Below, one piece after another: positions 9,063 to 17,686 of a stretch of 64,000 nt of DNA; the stretch's first letter is position 1; each line of letters opens with the position of its first letter. Made by a program: the position numbers and the translations under genes. Location: positions 2,793,501-2,857,500 of the forward strand of contig NZ_JUHB01000001.1 in NCBI RefSeq assembly GCF_000799565.1. The letters run 5' to 3'. The notes below the pieces were generated by a model. That model made no database searches and had not been told where the DNA came from. It was given only the letters and a program-made list of their open reading frames with translations. The stretch is from Cellulophaga sp. Hel_I_12 (GTDB lineage Bacteria; Bacteroidota; Bacteroidia; Flavobacteriales; Flavobacteriaceae).

Positions 9063-9980
9063 ATGAAGAATTTTTGCCTAAATAAATTTTTATATGTGCT
9101 ACTGGTACTAAACTTGTTCGGCTTTAGTGCACTAGCTCAAGAGCGTTATGTAGATGAGGTTTTTGCCGATGTTACGATGCAAACTTTTAGTTATAGAGAG
9201 AACTTAGCATTCGACTTTTATCAGGCTAAAGACGACTCTATTCATTCAAAACCCCTTTTGTTGTTGGTTCACGGCGGCGGATTTTCCGGTGGGAAAAGAG
9301 ATAATCCTTTAGAAAAAAAGTTTAGTGAAGTGATGGCTAAAAAAGGATTTGCGGTAGCTTCTATGAGTTACCGATTGCTAAGAAAAGGAAAAGGCTTTAA
9401 TTGCGAAACGCCTGCGCATGAGAAGATAGAAACCTTTGCATGGGCTGCGGATGATGTGTTACAAGCTACTTCCCATATTTTGGAAAATGCCGCTAGCTTA
9501 GGTGTCAATCCTCAAAAAATTATTTTGGTGGGCAGTAGTGCGGGTGCTGAAGCTATTTTACATGCGGCTTTTATGCAAAAACTCCCTGCATTTCAAAACC
9601 CGATGTATGCACATATTCGCTATGCTGGAGTGATTTCTTTTGCGGGAGCGATGCTGAATGTGGATTATATTTCTAAAGAAAATGCCGTTCCATCCTTATT
9701 TTTTCATGGTAAAAAAGACAACCTAGTTCCTTATAAAACAGCATCACATCATTATTGTGATAAAAATGCACCTGGGTATTTGGTGTTAGATGGCTCTAAA
9801 ACGATTGCAAAAAGACTTCGTTATTTTGAAATTGCTCAAACTATAGCGGTTGATGCCCAAGGAAATCACGACTGGGCTAATTTGGCGTTCGCCCAAACTA
9901 ACATGATTACAAGCTTTATCAATACGGCAATTTTAAACAATGGTGATCCTAAAAAAAACATTAAACTCCGACGAAAATGA
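9063..9980 (+). CDS. Secreted HGGG-type alpha/beta-hydrolase esterase
   Basis: It starts on the base after the GH3 stop. The 305-aa protein has a signal peptide ending ALAQ (about residue 25). It has the oxyanion motif LVHGGGFSGG, nucleophile elbow GSSAGAE, a FHGKKDNLVPY segment supplying the acid, and GNHDWANL supplying the histidine. This is the layout of acetyl-esterase/carboxylesterase-like alpha/beta hydrolases, and it differs from the esterase at 3043-3825. In a PUL it probably removes acyl decorations. The gene overlaps the sulfatase start by 4 nt (ATGA), so the two are likely co-translated. Confidence 0.75.
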   Translation: MKNFCLNKFLYVLLVLNLFGFSALAQERYVDEVFADVTMQTFSYRENLAFDFYQAKDDSIHSKPLLLLVHGGGFSGGKRDNPLEKKFSEVMAKKGFAVASMSYRLLRKGKGFNCETPAHEKIETFAWAADDVLQATSHILENAASLGVNPQKIILVGSSAGAEAILHAAFMQKLPAFQNPMYAHIRYAGVISFAGAMLNVDYISKENAVPSLFFHGKKDNLVPYKTASHHYCDKNAPGYLVLDGSKTIAKRLRYFEIAQTIAVDAQGNHDWANLAFAQTNMITSFINTAILNNGDPKKNIKLRRK

Positions 9981-11614
9981 AATATTTAATGAGTTCTCTA
10001 GTAGTGTTGCTTTGCTTGTTTTCTTGTAAAGTGGAAAGAAAAAAAGAGCTAATGCTAGAGAAAAAAAGACCAAATATTATTTTCATCATGTCTGACGATC
10101 ACGCCATACAGGCCATTAGTGCATACGGACATGCTTTGAGTCAGCTAGCACCCACCCCTAATATTGATAGAATTGCCCAAAACGGAGCCCTTTTTAATCG
10201 TAGTTACGTCACCAACTCCATTTGCGGACCAAGTAGAGCCGTGATATTAACAGGAAAACATAGCCATATCAATGGATTTAGACAAAACGGAGATCAGTTT
10301 GATGGCAGTCAGCCAACAGTACCTAAAATGCTACAAAAAGCTGGATACCAAACCGCTATATTCGGAAAATGGCATTTGCACGGTTATCCAGAAGGTTTTG
10401 ATCAATGGAAAATTATTGTAGACCAAGGAAACTATTACAACCCTGATTTTATTGAAAACGGAGATACGACGAGAATTGAGGGCTATGCAACAGATATTAT
10501 CACAGATGATGCGCTAAATTGGTTGCAGAAAAAACAAAACGATACCACCCCATTTTTTTTAATGGTACAACATAAAGCTCCTCACAGAAATTGGATGCCA
10601 GCACTGCGGCATGCGAATAAATTTGATAGTATTAAATTTCCCTTACCTGACACCTATTTTCCAAACTTTGAAAATCAACAGGCAGCATCTGAGCAGTTAC
10701 AAACGATTTATAAAGATATGTATGAGGGTCACGACCTTAAAATGACCAAAGCTTATGGGAGTACCGACTTAGCCCATAATCCCTGGACTACCGATTTTGA
10801 ACGGATGACCCCAGCCCAAAGAGAAAAGTGGGATGCGGCGTATCTCCCTAAAAATAATGCTTTTCATAAAGCAAACTTGCACGGAAAAGAATTAGCCGAG
10901 TGGAAAGGACAGCGCTATTTACAAGATTATATGGCCACCATTGCTTCGGTGGATGAAGGTATTGGGCGTATTTTAGACTATTTAAAAGAACAAGGTTTAG
11001 ATGAGAACACGATTGTCGTTTATACCTCAGATCAAGGGTTTTATTTAGGCGAAAAAGGAATGTTCGATAAACGCTTTATGTACGAGGAATCTTTTGGAAC
11101 ACCATTAGTAATGCAATATCCTGGTGTTATTAAACCAGGTACTAAAGTGAATGCCATGGTTCAAAATTTAGATTTTGCGCCTACTTTTTTAGATTTTGCA
11201 GGAGAAATGGATATGGCTAGAGACATGCAAGGAGAATCGTTTAAAGGCTTGTTAAATGGCACTATGAATGAAGAAGAGTTCAGAAACGTACTGTATTATC
11301 ATTATTATGATTATCCGGCTTTTCATATGGTTAAAAAACACTATGGGATTAAAACCGATAGGTATAAGCTAATGCACTTTTATGATGATATTGATACTTG
11401 GGAGTTTTATGATCTTGAAAAAGATCCTAAAGAGCTTAAAAACAGTATCGATGATAGTTCTTATGCAGCAATAATTGCACAAATGCATACGAAACTCGAT
11501 AGTGTTCAAAAAGCATATAAAGTAACAGAGAAAGAGTTCGAAAGAGCTCCTGAACAAAGAGTGAAAAACAACTATAAAAATTTCAAGAAATTACGTGGTA
11601 CGCCAATGGAATAA
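9977..11614 (+). CDS. Type I (S1 family) formylglycine sulfatase, lipoprotein
   Basis: The 545-aa protein has lipobox LFSC (Cys17). The maturation motif is SICGPSR with Cys83, which would be oxidised to formylglycine by an anaerobic (anSME) or FGE enzyme. Neither is encoded in the window. Metal-binding Asp40-Asp41 lie in IFIMSDDH, and further blocks are GKWHLHG, HKAPHRNWMP and YTSDQGFYLGEKGMFDKR, all standard in S1 sulfatases. The C-terminus carries the usual WEFYDLEKDPKEL segment. It indicates that at least part of the target glycan is sulfated, as in marine algal polysaccharides. The S1 subfamily could not be assigned by eye. Confidence 0.9.
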   Translation: MKYLMSSLVVLLCLFSCKVERKKELMLEKKRPNIIFIMSDDHAIQAISAYGHALSQLAPTPNIDRIAQNGALFNRSYVTNSICGPSRAVILTGKHSHINGFRQNGDQFDGSQPTVPKMLQKAGYQTAIFGKWHLHGYPEGFDQWKIIVDQGNYYNPDFIENGDTTRIEGYATDIITDDALNWLQKKQNDTTPFFLMVQHKAPHRNWMPALRHANKFDSIKFPLPDTYFPNFENQQAASEQLQTIYKDMYEGHDLKMTKAYGSTDLAHNPWTTDFERMTPAQREKWDAAYLPKNNAFHKANLHGKELAEWKGQRYLQDYMATIASVDEGIGRILDYLKEQGLDENTIVVYTSDQGFYLGEKGMFDKRFMYEESFGTPLVMQYPGVIKPGTKVNAMVQNLDFAPTFLDFAGEMDMARDMQGESFKGLLNGTMNEEEFRNVLYYHYYDYPAFHMVKKHYGIKTDRYKLMHFYDDIDTWEFYDLEKDPKELKNSIDDSSYAAIIAQMHTKLDSVQKAYKVTEKEFERAPEQRVKNNYKNFKKLRGTPME

Positions 11615-11637
11615 TTGAGGTATATAAAATATAAGCA

Positions 11638-14130
11638 ATGCGAAAAAGTTTTAGTGTATTTTTTATGCTCCTTTTGTTTCTAAAGACTGTTTCTATTGCT
11701 CAAAAAACAGAGTTAAAAAACTGGACCTTTGCCTTGAGCAAGGACACAACCTTAGTAAAGGTAACCCTACCCCATACTTGGAACCTCAAGGATGCTTTTG
11801 ACGAAGAACCCGGATATTATAAAGGTGTTGGCATCTACACTACCGATTTTGAAATTCAAGATAACACAAAGCGTTACTATATACTGTTTAAAGGCGTTAA
11901 TCAAACGGCAAACGTTTGGATCAATGACCAATTTGTTGGTCAACATATAGGGGGATATACTGCTTTTCAATTTCCTATCTCAGCATTCATACAAAAAGGA
12001 AAAAATCGAATTAAAGTTGCCGTTGATAACACTTATAATGAACAAATACCACCTTTAGACGCTGATTTTACATTTTTTGGAGGCATTTACCGACAGGTGT
12101 TTATTGAAGAGGAAAAAACTATTTATTTCGCCAAAAAATTTGGGGCGGATGCCATAAAAATTGATGCTATTGTGAATACATCAACAAATGCTAAACTCAA
12201 AATTTTTGGAGAATTAGTGAACAAGGCAAAACAACAAATTACTATAAAATTTTCCCTTTTCGATGCGCTAAACAAACTTGTTTTACAAAAAAGAACCATA
12301 GGAAGATCAGATTTCGAAATAGAATCTTTGCTCTCGAAAATTGAACTATGGTCCCCTAGCAAGCCCTACTTGTACACTGCTAAAGTTGAAATTCTGCATG
12401 ATGATCAGCTATTAGATACTTTTGAGCATAAAATTGGTTTTAGAAAATTTGAAGCAACGGTAAATGGATTTAAAATTAATGACAAGCCTTTAAAGTTGGT
12501 AGGTGTAAATCGGCATCAAGATTTAGAAGGTTTTGGGAACGCCGTTCCTTTAAAATTGCAAGTAGATGATTTGGTGAAAATAAAGGAAATGGGTAGCAAT
12601 TTTTTGCGTTTAGCTCATTATCCTCAAGACCAAGAAATTTATAAGGCTGCAGATAGTTTAGGTCTTATTTTATGGTCAGAAACTCCAATAGTAAATAAAG
12701 TTCCTACAGGTACGGATTATCAAATGTTTGAAGAAAATGCGATAACCATGCAACGCGAGCATATTGCGCAGAACTATAATCATCCTTCCTTAGTTTTTAT
12801 AGGGTATATGAATGAAATTTTTCTTCGTATGGTGTTTGATAAGCCCACTGAAAAAGTAAAAATGGAGATTATAAATAATTCCTTGAAATTGGCAAAAAAA
12901 CTAGAGGCTTTAACAAGAGAGGAGGCTCCCAATCACATAACGGTTATGGCCTTACACGGAAATCAAATTTATAATGATACCGAAATTGCCTCAATTCCGA
13001 TGGTGATTGGTTGGAACCTTTATTATGGCTGGTATGAAGGTGTTATTGATGAACTTGGTACATTTTTAGATAAGGAGCATATAAAATTTCCTAATCGTCC
13101 TTTAATTATTTCAGAGTACGGTGTTGGCTCAGATATAAGAATACGTAACAACAAACCTCAGAAATTCGATTTTTCTGAAGATTATCAATTGGAGTATCAT
13201 CAAGGCTACTGGAATCAAGTGATGGAACGTGATTTTGTGATAGGAATGACTGCATGGAATTTCGCTGATTTTAGTTCGGAATTCAGAGGTGATACAAAAC
13301 CACATATCAATCAAAAAGGCTTAGTAAATTACGATAGGACACCTAAGAATATTTTTTATTGGTATAAAACAATGTTAGATAGTTCTACTACAAAAAGTAG
13401 ATTTTTTAAAGAATTTCCTGCTCATGTAAGTACATCAAATACCAAGCAAATTAAAATAATTACAAACAAAACGGTAGTACTAAAAGTAAACGATACATTA
13501 TTAGACAAACTAATACCTAGAAATGGAATAATAACCCAAGAGGTTGAGTTATTAGAAGGTCAAAACTTACTTAAAGTTTACAGCGAAAGTATGGTACTTG
13601 AAGATACACTCTCTTTAGACTGGAAAAAAGTACAATTACTTCATAAAGACGATAAAATCGCTGTTAATTTTGGTTCAGAAATTTCTTTTTTAGAAGACAA
13701 AGGTCAAATTTGGATTCCAGTTGCAGATGTTCCTTTTATAAATACCAAAGAATCTACAAAAAAATCTTCAACAAGTACAAATATTAGAGGCACAGATAAT
13801 GATCCAATGTATCAATCAATGGCTACTAATGTAAAAGAGATTGAAATTACAGTGCCAAGTGGAAAATATAGGATAGAGCTTCATTGGTCTAATTTTGAAG
13901 ATGGAAAAAAGCTAGCCTACGAGCTTTCTAAAGAATCAAACACTTCAAATCAACACACCATATCCGATATATTATTTGTTAATAATACAAAATTGAAGCT
14001 ACCAACAATTGATAAATTCAATTTCGATACAATAACGCTTGAAGTATCGCCTGCAAAGAATTCTATTAGCATAAAAGCTCCTAAAAATAATTTATTTTCC
14101 ATCTCAGGCCTAATAATCACTAAATTTTAA
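11638..14130 (+). CDS. Glycoside hydrolase family 2 enzyme (beta-galactosidase/glucuronidase-like)
   Basis: The 830-aa protein has a signal peptide ending SIAQ. Domain order is an N-terminal jelly roll (KGVGIYTTDF, FKGVNQTANVWIND), an immunoglobulin-like middle domain, a TIM barrel from about residue 275 (GVNRHQD, NFLRLAHYPQ) and a C-terminal beta-rich extension of about 230 residues. The acid/base is probably Glu393 in GYMNEIF and the nucleophile Glu493 in LIISEYGVG. GH2 includes beta-galactosidases, mannosidases and glucuronidases, and the sugar specificity cannot be read here. It is the last gene of the PUL run, 23 nt after the sulfatase. No clear terminator hairpin was found behind it. 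Confidence 0.85.
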   Translation: MRKSFSVFFMLLLFLKTVSIAQKTELKNWTFALSKDTTLVKVTLPHTWNLKDAFDEEPGYYKGVGIYTTDFEIQDNTKRYYILFKGVNQTANVWINDQFVGQHIGGYTAFQFPISAFIQKGKNRIKVAVDNTYNEQIPPLDADFTFFGGIYRQVFIEEEKTIYFAKKFGADAIKIDAIVNTSTNAKLKIFGELVNKAKQQITIKFSLFDALNKLVLQKRTIGRSDFEIESLLSKIELWSPSKPYLYTAKVEILHDDQLLDTFEHKIGFRKFEATVNGFKINDKPLKLVGVNRHQDLEGFGNAVPLKLQVDDLVKIKEMGSNFLRLAHYPQDQEIYKAADSLGLILWSETPIVNKVPTGTDYQMFEENAITMQREHIAQNYNHPSLVFIGYMNEIFLRMVFDKPTEKVKMEIINNSLKLAKKLEALTREEAPNHITVMALHGNQIYNDTEIASIPMVIGWNLYYGWYEGVIDELGTFLDKEHIKFPNRPLIISEYGVGSDIRIRNNKPQKFDFSEDYQLEYHQGYWNQVMERDFVIGMTAWNFADFSSEFRGDTKPHINQKGLVNYDRTPKNIFYWYKTMLDSSTTKSRFFKEFPAHVSTSNTKQIKIITNKTVVLKVNDTLLDKLIPRNGIITQEVELLEGQNLLKVYSESMVLEDTLSLDWKKVQLLHKDDKIAVNFGSEISFLEDKGQIWIPVADVPFINTKESTKKSSTSTNIRGTDNDPMYQSMATNVKEIEITVPSGKYRIELHWSNFEDGKKLAYELSKESNTSNQHTISDILFVNNTKLKLPTIDKFNFDTITLEVSPAKNSISIKAPKNNLFSISGLIITKF

Positions 14131-14258
14131 ATGGTCTTTTTATTAGCGTTCAACAAACCTTCTTTACAGCACATCCTTTTGATAAATTGCTTGTATTTTT
14201 AGCATGGAGTACTTAAAAAAGTACAATGAAACGGAATACTAATTTAAAAATAGTAAAC

Positions 14259-14822
14259 ATGAAATTACAAGATAAAAAAGTAGCCATTTTAGCAACCGAC
14301 GGATTTGAAGCTTCGGAATTATTTGAGCCTTTAAAAGCTTTAAAAAATGAAGGTGCTGAAGTGCACATTATATCAAACAAAGAAGGCGAAATAAAAAGCT
14401 GGACCGATGGAGATTGGGGAAAATCAATCGCTGTGAATTCTCTAATCAAATACACTGACGAGTCTGATTATAATGCTTTGGTGTTACCAGGAGGCGTTAT
14501 AAATCCTGATATTTTACGCATAGATGAAGACGCATTGCAATTTATCCGCAATTTCTTTAAAAGCCACAAACCTGTTGCAGCTATTTGTCATGCCCCGTGG
14601 CTGTTGATCAGTGCAGGGGTTATTGAAGATAGGGAAATAACCTCCTACAAGAGTATTAAGGATGATGTTTTAAACGCTGGCGCCACTTGGATGGATAAAG
14701 AAGTGGTGGTAGATAATGGCTTAGTAACGAGCAGAAACCCGAATGATTTACCCGCTTTTATTGCTAAAGTTATTGAAGAAATTAGAGAGGGAAAGCACGA
14801 GAAGCAAGTGGTAGATGTATAA
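14259..14822 (+). CDS. DJ-1/PfpI family protein (type 1 glutamine amidotransferase-like)
   Basis: The 187-aa protein (198 if the in-frame ATG at 14226 is used) has a DJ-1/PfpI fold. Visible are KVAILATDGFEASELFEP with the conserved Glu, VLPGG, and the nucleophile elbow AAICHAPWLL containing the catalytic Cys, followed by ITSYKSIKDDV and DNGLVTSRNPNDLP. Relatives are general stress proteins with deglycase, protease or chaperone-like activities that remain debated. A small inverted repeat (GTACTT-N4-AAGTAC, 14209-14224) lies directly upstream. The gene ends before a strong intrinsic terminator, so it appears monocistronic. Confidence 0.85.
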   Translation: MKLQDKKVAILATDGFEASELFEPLKALKNEGAEVHIISNKEGEIKSWTDGDWGKSIAVNSLIKYTDESDYNALVLPGGVINPDILRIDEDALQFIRNFFKSHKPVAAICHAPWLLISAGVIEDREITSYKSIKDDVLNAGATWMDKEVVVDNGLVTSRNPNDLPAFIAKVIEEIREGKHEKQVVDV

Positions 14823-14863
14823 GAAAATCATCAAGTAAAAATTTGAACTAATAAAATAAAAGG

Positions 14864-14895
14864 TCGGTAAGAAGAATTAATTCTTACCGATTTTT
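14864..14895 (+). terminator. Intrinsic terminator after the PfpI-like gene
   Basis: A perfect 10-bp stem (TCGGTAAGAA at 14864-14873, TTCTTACCGA at 14881-14890) with a 7-nt loop is followed by five T. A TTG at 14894 that would extend the next gene lies within this T-tract, which argues against it as a start. Confidence 0.85.
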
Positions 14896-14914
14896 GAGTT
14901 ATACAACTGAATTT

Positions 14915-16435
14915 ATGGCAATTCTAGGAGAAATAATTAAGGGAGTCATTGGCTTAAAGGATACATTAACGCCTGAGGCTAACCCTATAGAAGAACAAAA
15001 AAGAGTTTTGATACATTTACTTGAAAAAGCGGAAGCCACGGCATTTGGCAAACACTATAAGTTTAGTACGCTATTAAAATCACAAGAAACTTTAAAAGAT
15101 TTTTCGAAGACAATCCCATATTTTGATTACGATAAAATTAATAATGAATGGTGGTCTAGACTACATAATGGGGAAGAAAATATCACCTGGCCAGGAATTC
15201 CAGACTACTACGCGTTAAGTTCTGGAACTACGGGTAAAACCAGTAAAAAAATACCAGTCACGAATGATATGATGACCGCTATTCGCGATGCGGGAATTGC
15301 TCAAGTAGCTGCATTGGCCAACTTTGATTTGCCAGCAGAATTTTTTGAAAAAGGAATTCTCATGTTAGGAAGCTCTACAGATTTAACTAAAAAAGATCAG
15401 CATTTAGAAGGGGAAATTAGTGGTATAAGTGCCAGTAATATTCCATTCTGGTTCAGAAGCTATTATAAGCCAGGCGAAGAAATTTCTCAAATAGAAGACT
15501 GGGACGAACGCGTTCAAAAAATATCAGATCAAGCGAAAAATTGGGATATTGGTGCACTCAGTGGTATTCCTTCTTGGATAGAGTTAATGCTCGAAAAAGT
15601 AATCAAAGACCATCATCTCAAGCATATTCATGAAATTTGGCCAAACCTACACGTATATACCTCAGGAGGGGTTGCCTTTGGGCCTTATAAAAAAAGTTTT
15701 AATGCCTTATTAGGCAAGCCCATAACGGTTATAGATACCTATTTGGCATCAGAGGGTTTTATTGCTTTTCAAACAAGACCAGATACAGCCGCCATGAAAT
15801 TGGCAACAAACAACGGCATCTACTTCGAGTTTATTCCGTTTGAACCCAAATACATTAAAAGTGATGGTTCTTTAACCGATGACGCTCCTTCTTTAAATCT
15901 GTCCGAAGTAGAAATAAACCAAGATTACGCCCTTGTGATCAGCACTGTTTCTGGTGCATGGCGTTATCTTATTGGTGATACTATTGAGTTTACAGATGTG
16001 GAGCGTGCCGAAATTAAAATTACTGGTAGAACAAAGTTTTTTTTAAATACGGTGGGCTCCCAATTATCTGTTCAAAAATTAGATGCTGCTGTAAATCACT
16101 TAGAGTCAATTTTTGACACTATAATTCCAGAATACACCTTAAGTGCTAAGCGTTTTGAAAATGATTTTTACCACAGTTGGTATTTAGGTTGCGATGCAAG
16201 CTTAGACGAAGAAAAGGTAGTTGAAGCATTAGACGCCTATTTAAAAGAAGCGAATAAAAATTACAAAGTAGCTCGATCTAAAGCGCTTAAAGGGGTAAAA
16301 GTGAGCTTAATTTCGCCTTCAGTTTTTCAAGAATGGAACGAGAGTCATAAAAAGAAAGGTGGGCAGGTTAAAATGGAGCGTGTCATGGGAGAAGAAAAAT
16401 TTAAAGAGTGGGAAGCTTTTGTTCGTAAAAATTAA
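14915..16435 (+). CDS. GH3 auxin-responsive-promoter family acyl-adenylating enzyme (PF03321)
   Basis: The 506-aa protein from ATG 14915 belongs to the plant-GH3-like superfamily of ANL adenylating enzymes (not glycoside hydrolase family 3). Visible features are EKAEATAFGKHYKF, the P-loop-like ALSSGTTGKTSKKIPVT that binds ATP, VYTSGGVAFGPY, and IDTYLASEGFIAFQ followed by WRYLIGDTIEFTD, all typical of this family. Plant members conjugate amino acids to jasmonate or auxin. Bacteroidota members are widespread but mostly without known substrate. Its stop overlaps the stop of the convergent gene by 4 nt (TTAA). Confidence 0.85.
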   Translation: MAILGEIIKGVIGLKDTLTPEANPIEEQKRVLIHLLEKAEATAFGKHYKFSTLLKSQETLKDFSKTIPYFDYDKINNEWWSRLHNGEENITWPGIPDYYALSSGTTGKTSKKIPVTNDMMTAIRDAGIAQVAALANFDLPAEFFEKGILMLGSSTDLTKKDQHLEGEISGISASNIPFWFRSYYKPGEEISQIEDWDERVQKISDQAKNWDIGALSGIPSWIELMLEKVIKDHHLKHIHEIWPNLHVYTSGGVAFGPYKKSFNALLGKPITVIDTYLASEGFIAFQTRPDTAAMKLATNNGIYFEFIPFEPKYIKSDGSLTDDAPSLNLSEVEINQDYALVISTVSGAWRYLIGDTIEFTDVERAEIKITGRTKFFLNTVGSQLSVQKLDAAVNHLESIFDTIIPEYTLSAKRFENDFYHSWYLGCDASLDEEKVVEALDAYLKEANKNYKVARSKALKGVKVSLISPSVFQEWNESHKKKGGQVKMERVMGEEKFKEWEAFVRKN

Positions 16436-17094
16436 TCGTCACTTTCGAGGTTTAAACCCATGTCTCTGTCTTCGACAAGTTTTAGAATTTCGTTAGGAGA
16501 AAGGTAATATTTTTTAATTCTAGCCTTATAAACCTCAGATAAATCGGTATGGTTTAAGATGAAATTTTTAGTTTCTAAAATATAACTATCCATATTTTTT
16601 TCTACCGCATAGGTGTCAGCTGCACGTTCCGCTTCTTTAATATAGGAATCTGAAAAGCTATATTTAATTCCAAACCAAATTAAATTGAGACTACTTCGAT
16701 TTCTATAATCCATAATATGGCCAAGTTCATGACCAAGCCAACCAATCAGCACATTTTTAGGGATTTTGGTAACTGAAAATTGTTTCCCTTCTATTTCAAA
16801 AGTTTCACTAATGAAGATTTTATAACTTCTATTTTTTTTTCCTTTAATTAGGCTCCAAAAAGTAGGCTGTGCTTGCATAATCGATTTTTTGATATTCTTT
16901 TTAAACCTAAATTCGATTCCGGTGTGCTCCAGTTCTGGATAGTAAGAAAGTGCTTTTAAGGCCTCGGTTTTTATGGCATCGGGAATGCTATGTTTTTTAT
17001 TTGTTTCTTGCATATAAATAGCGACTAAAGGTATTAAAGCACAAAAAGTGGCTAAAAGCCACTTTTTGTATTTATTTTGAATTACTCTTTTCAT
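16432..17094 (-). CDS. Small membrane-anchored zinc metallopeptidase-like protein (HExxH)
   Basis: The 220-aa protein has one N-terminal membrane segment (WLLATFCALIPLVAIYM, about residues 12-28) and a zinc motif GHELGHIMDY near residue 125, followed by EAERAADTYAVEK, where the E/D could be the third ligand. It resembles minimal M48-like or SprT-like gluzincins, but I do not recognise a named family. It follows the outer-membrane-like gene with a 4-nt gap, so the two are probably one transcript. Its stop codon overlaps the stop of the converging plus-strand gene. Confidence 0.65.
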   Translation of the reverse strand: MKRVIQNKYKKWLLATFCALIPLVAIYMQETNKKHSIPDAIKTEALKALSYYPELEHTGIEFRFKKNIKKSIMQAQPTFWSLIKGKKNRSYKIFISETFEIEGKQFSVTKIPKNVLIGWLGHELGHIMDYRNRSSLNLIWFGIKYSFSDSYIKEAERAADTYAVEKNMDSYILETKNFILNHTDLSEVYKARIKKYYLSPNEILKLVEDRDMGLNLESDD

Positions 17095-17098
17095 TTTT

Positions 17099-17569
17099 CT
17101 AAAACTGGTATCTGATACCTAGAGCGATATCTAAATCTAAATCGTCAGAGTAGCTATCGTTAAAACCTAATTCAGGACGTACATCTAGAGATAAAATTAG
17201 TGGAAAATCAAAATTGTATTCAATACCAATATCTCCAGCAACTAAAGCGAATGTACCATCATTTTGGCCAGAATCGAAAGAACCTAAACCAGCACCTACA
17301 CCCACAAACCAATTAAATCTATTTTCAATCGGCATTACCCATTGGTATAAACCTACGAGTTTAAAAGCATCAACATTATTAGAACTTCTCCATCCTAGAT
17401 CAAATTCTAGTCTATTGTTTTCTTTTAAATACCTTTGATACGAAACTTCTCCTCCAAAACCATCATTATCACCAAGACGTAAACCTAAAGCATTCTTTGA
17501 AATGGATTGAGCCTGAGCTGAAAAAGATGCCACAATTGCAAAAACTAGTACTCCTATAATTTGTTTCAT
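17099..17569 (-). CDS. Small outer-membrane beta-barrel protein (hypothetical)
   Basis: The 156-aa protein has a signal peptide ending SAQAQ (about residue 21). The mature part alternates polar and hydrophobic residues and ends in ALGIRYQF, with a terminal Phe as in many BAM substrates. About eight short beta strands can be drawn, suggesting an OmpA/OmpW-like eight-stranded barrel. Function unknown. Upstream, the minus-strand sequence TACATTTG at 17600-17607 matches the Bacteroidota -7 consensus TAnnTTTG, giving a plausible promoter, although a matching -33 TTTG was not clear. Confidence 0.65.
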   Translation of the reverse strand: MKQIIGVLVFAIVASFSAQAQSISKNALGLRLGDNDGFGGEVSYQRYLKENNRLEFDLGWRSSNNVDAFKLVGLYQWVMPIENRFNWFVGVGAGLGSFDSGQNDGTFALVAGDIGIEYNFDFPLILSLDVRPELGFNDSYSDDLDLDIALGIRYQF

Positions 17570-17686
17570 TTTAACCTAATTTTATATTTGTTAGTAATAC
17601 AAATGTAATTAAGATTTAAGAAGTTACTTACCTTAAACGAATTTAAAATTAGTGCAATCGTTACTCCTTACAAATACCAGTAAATT

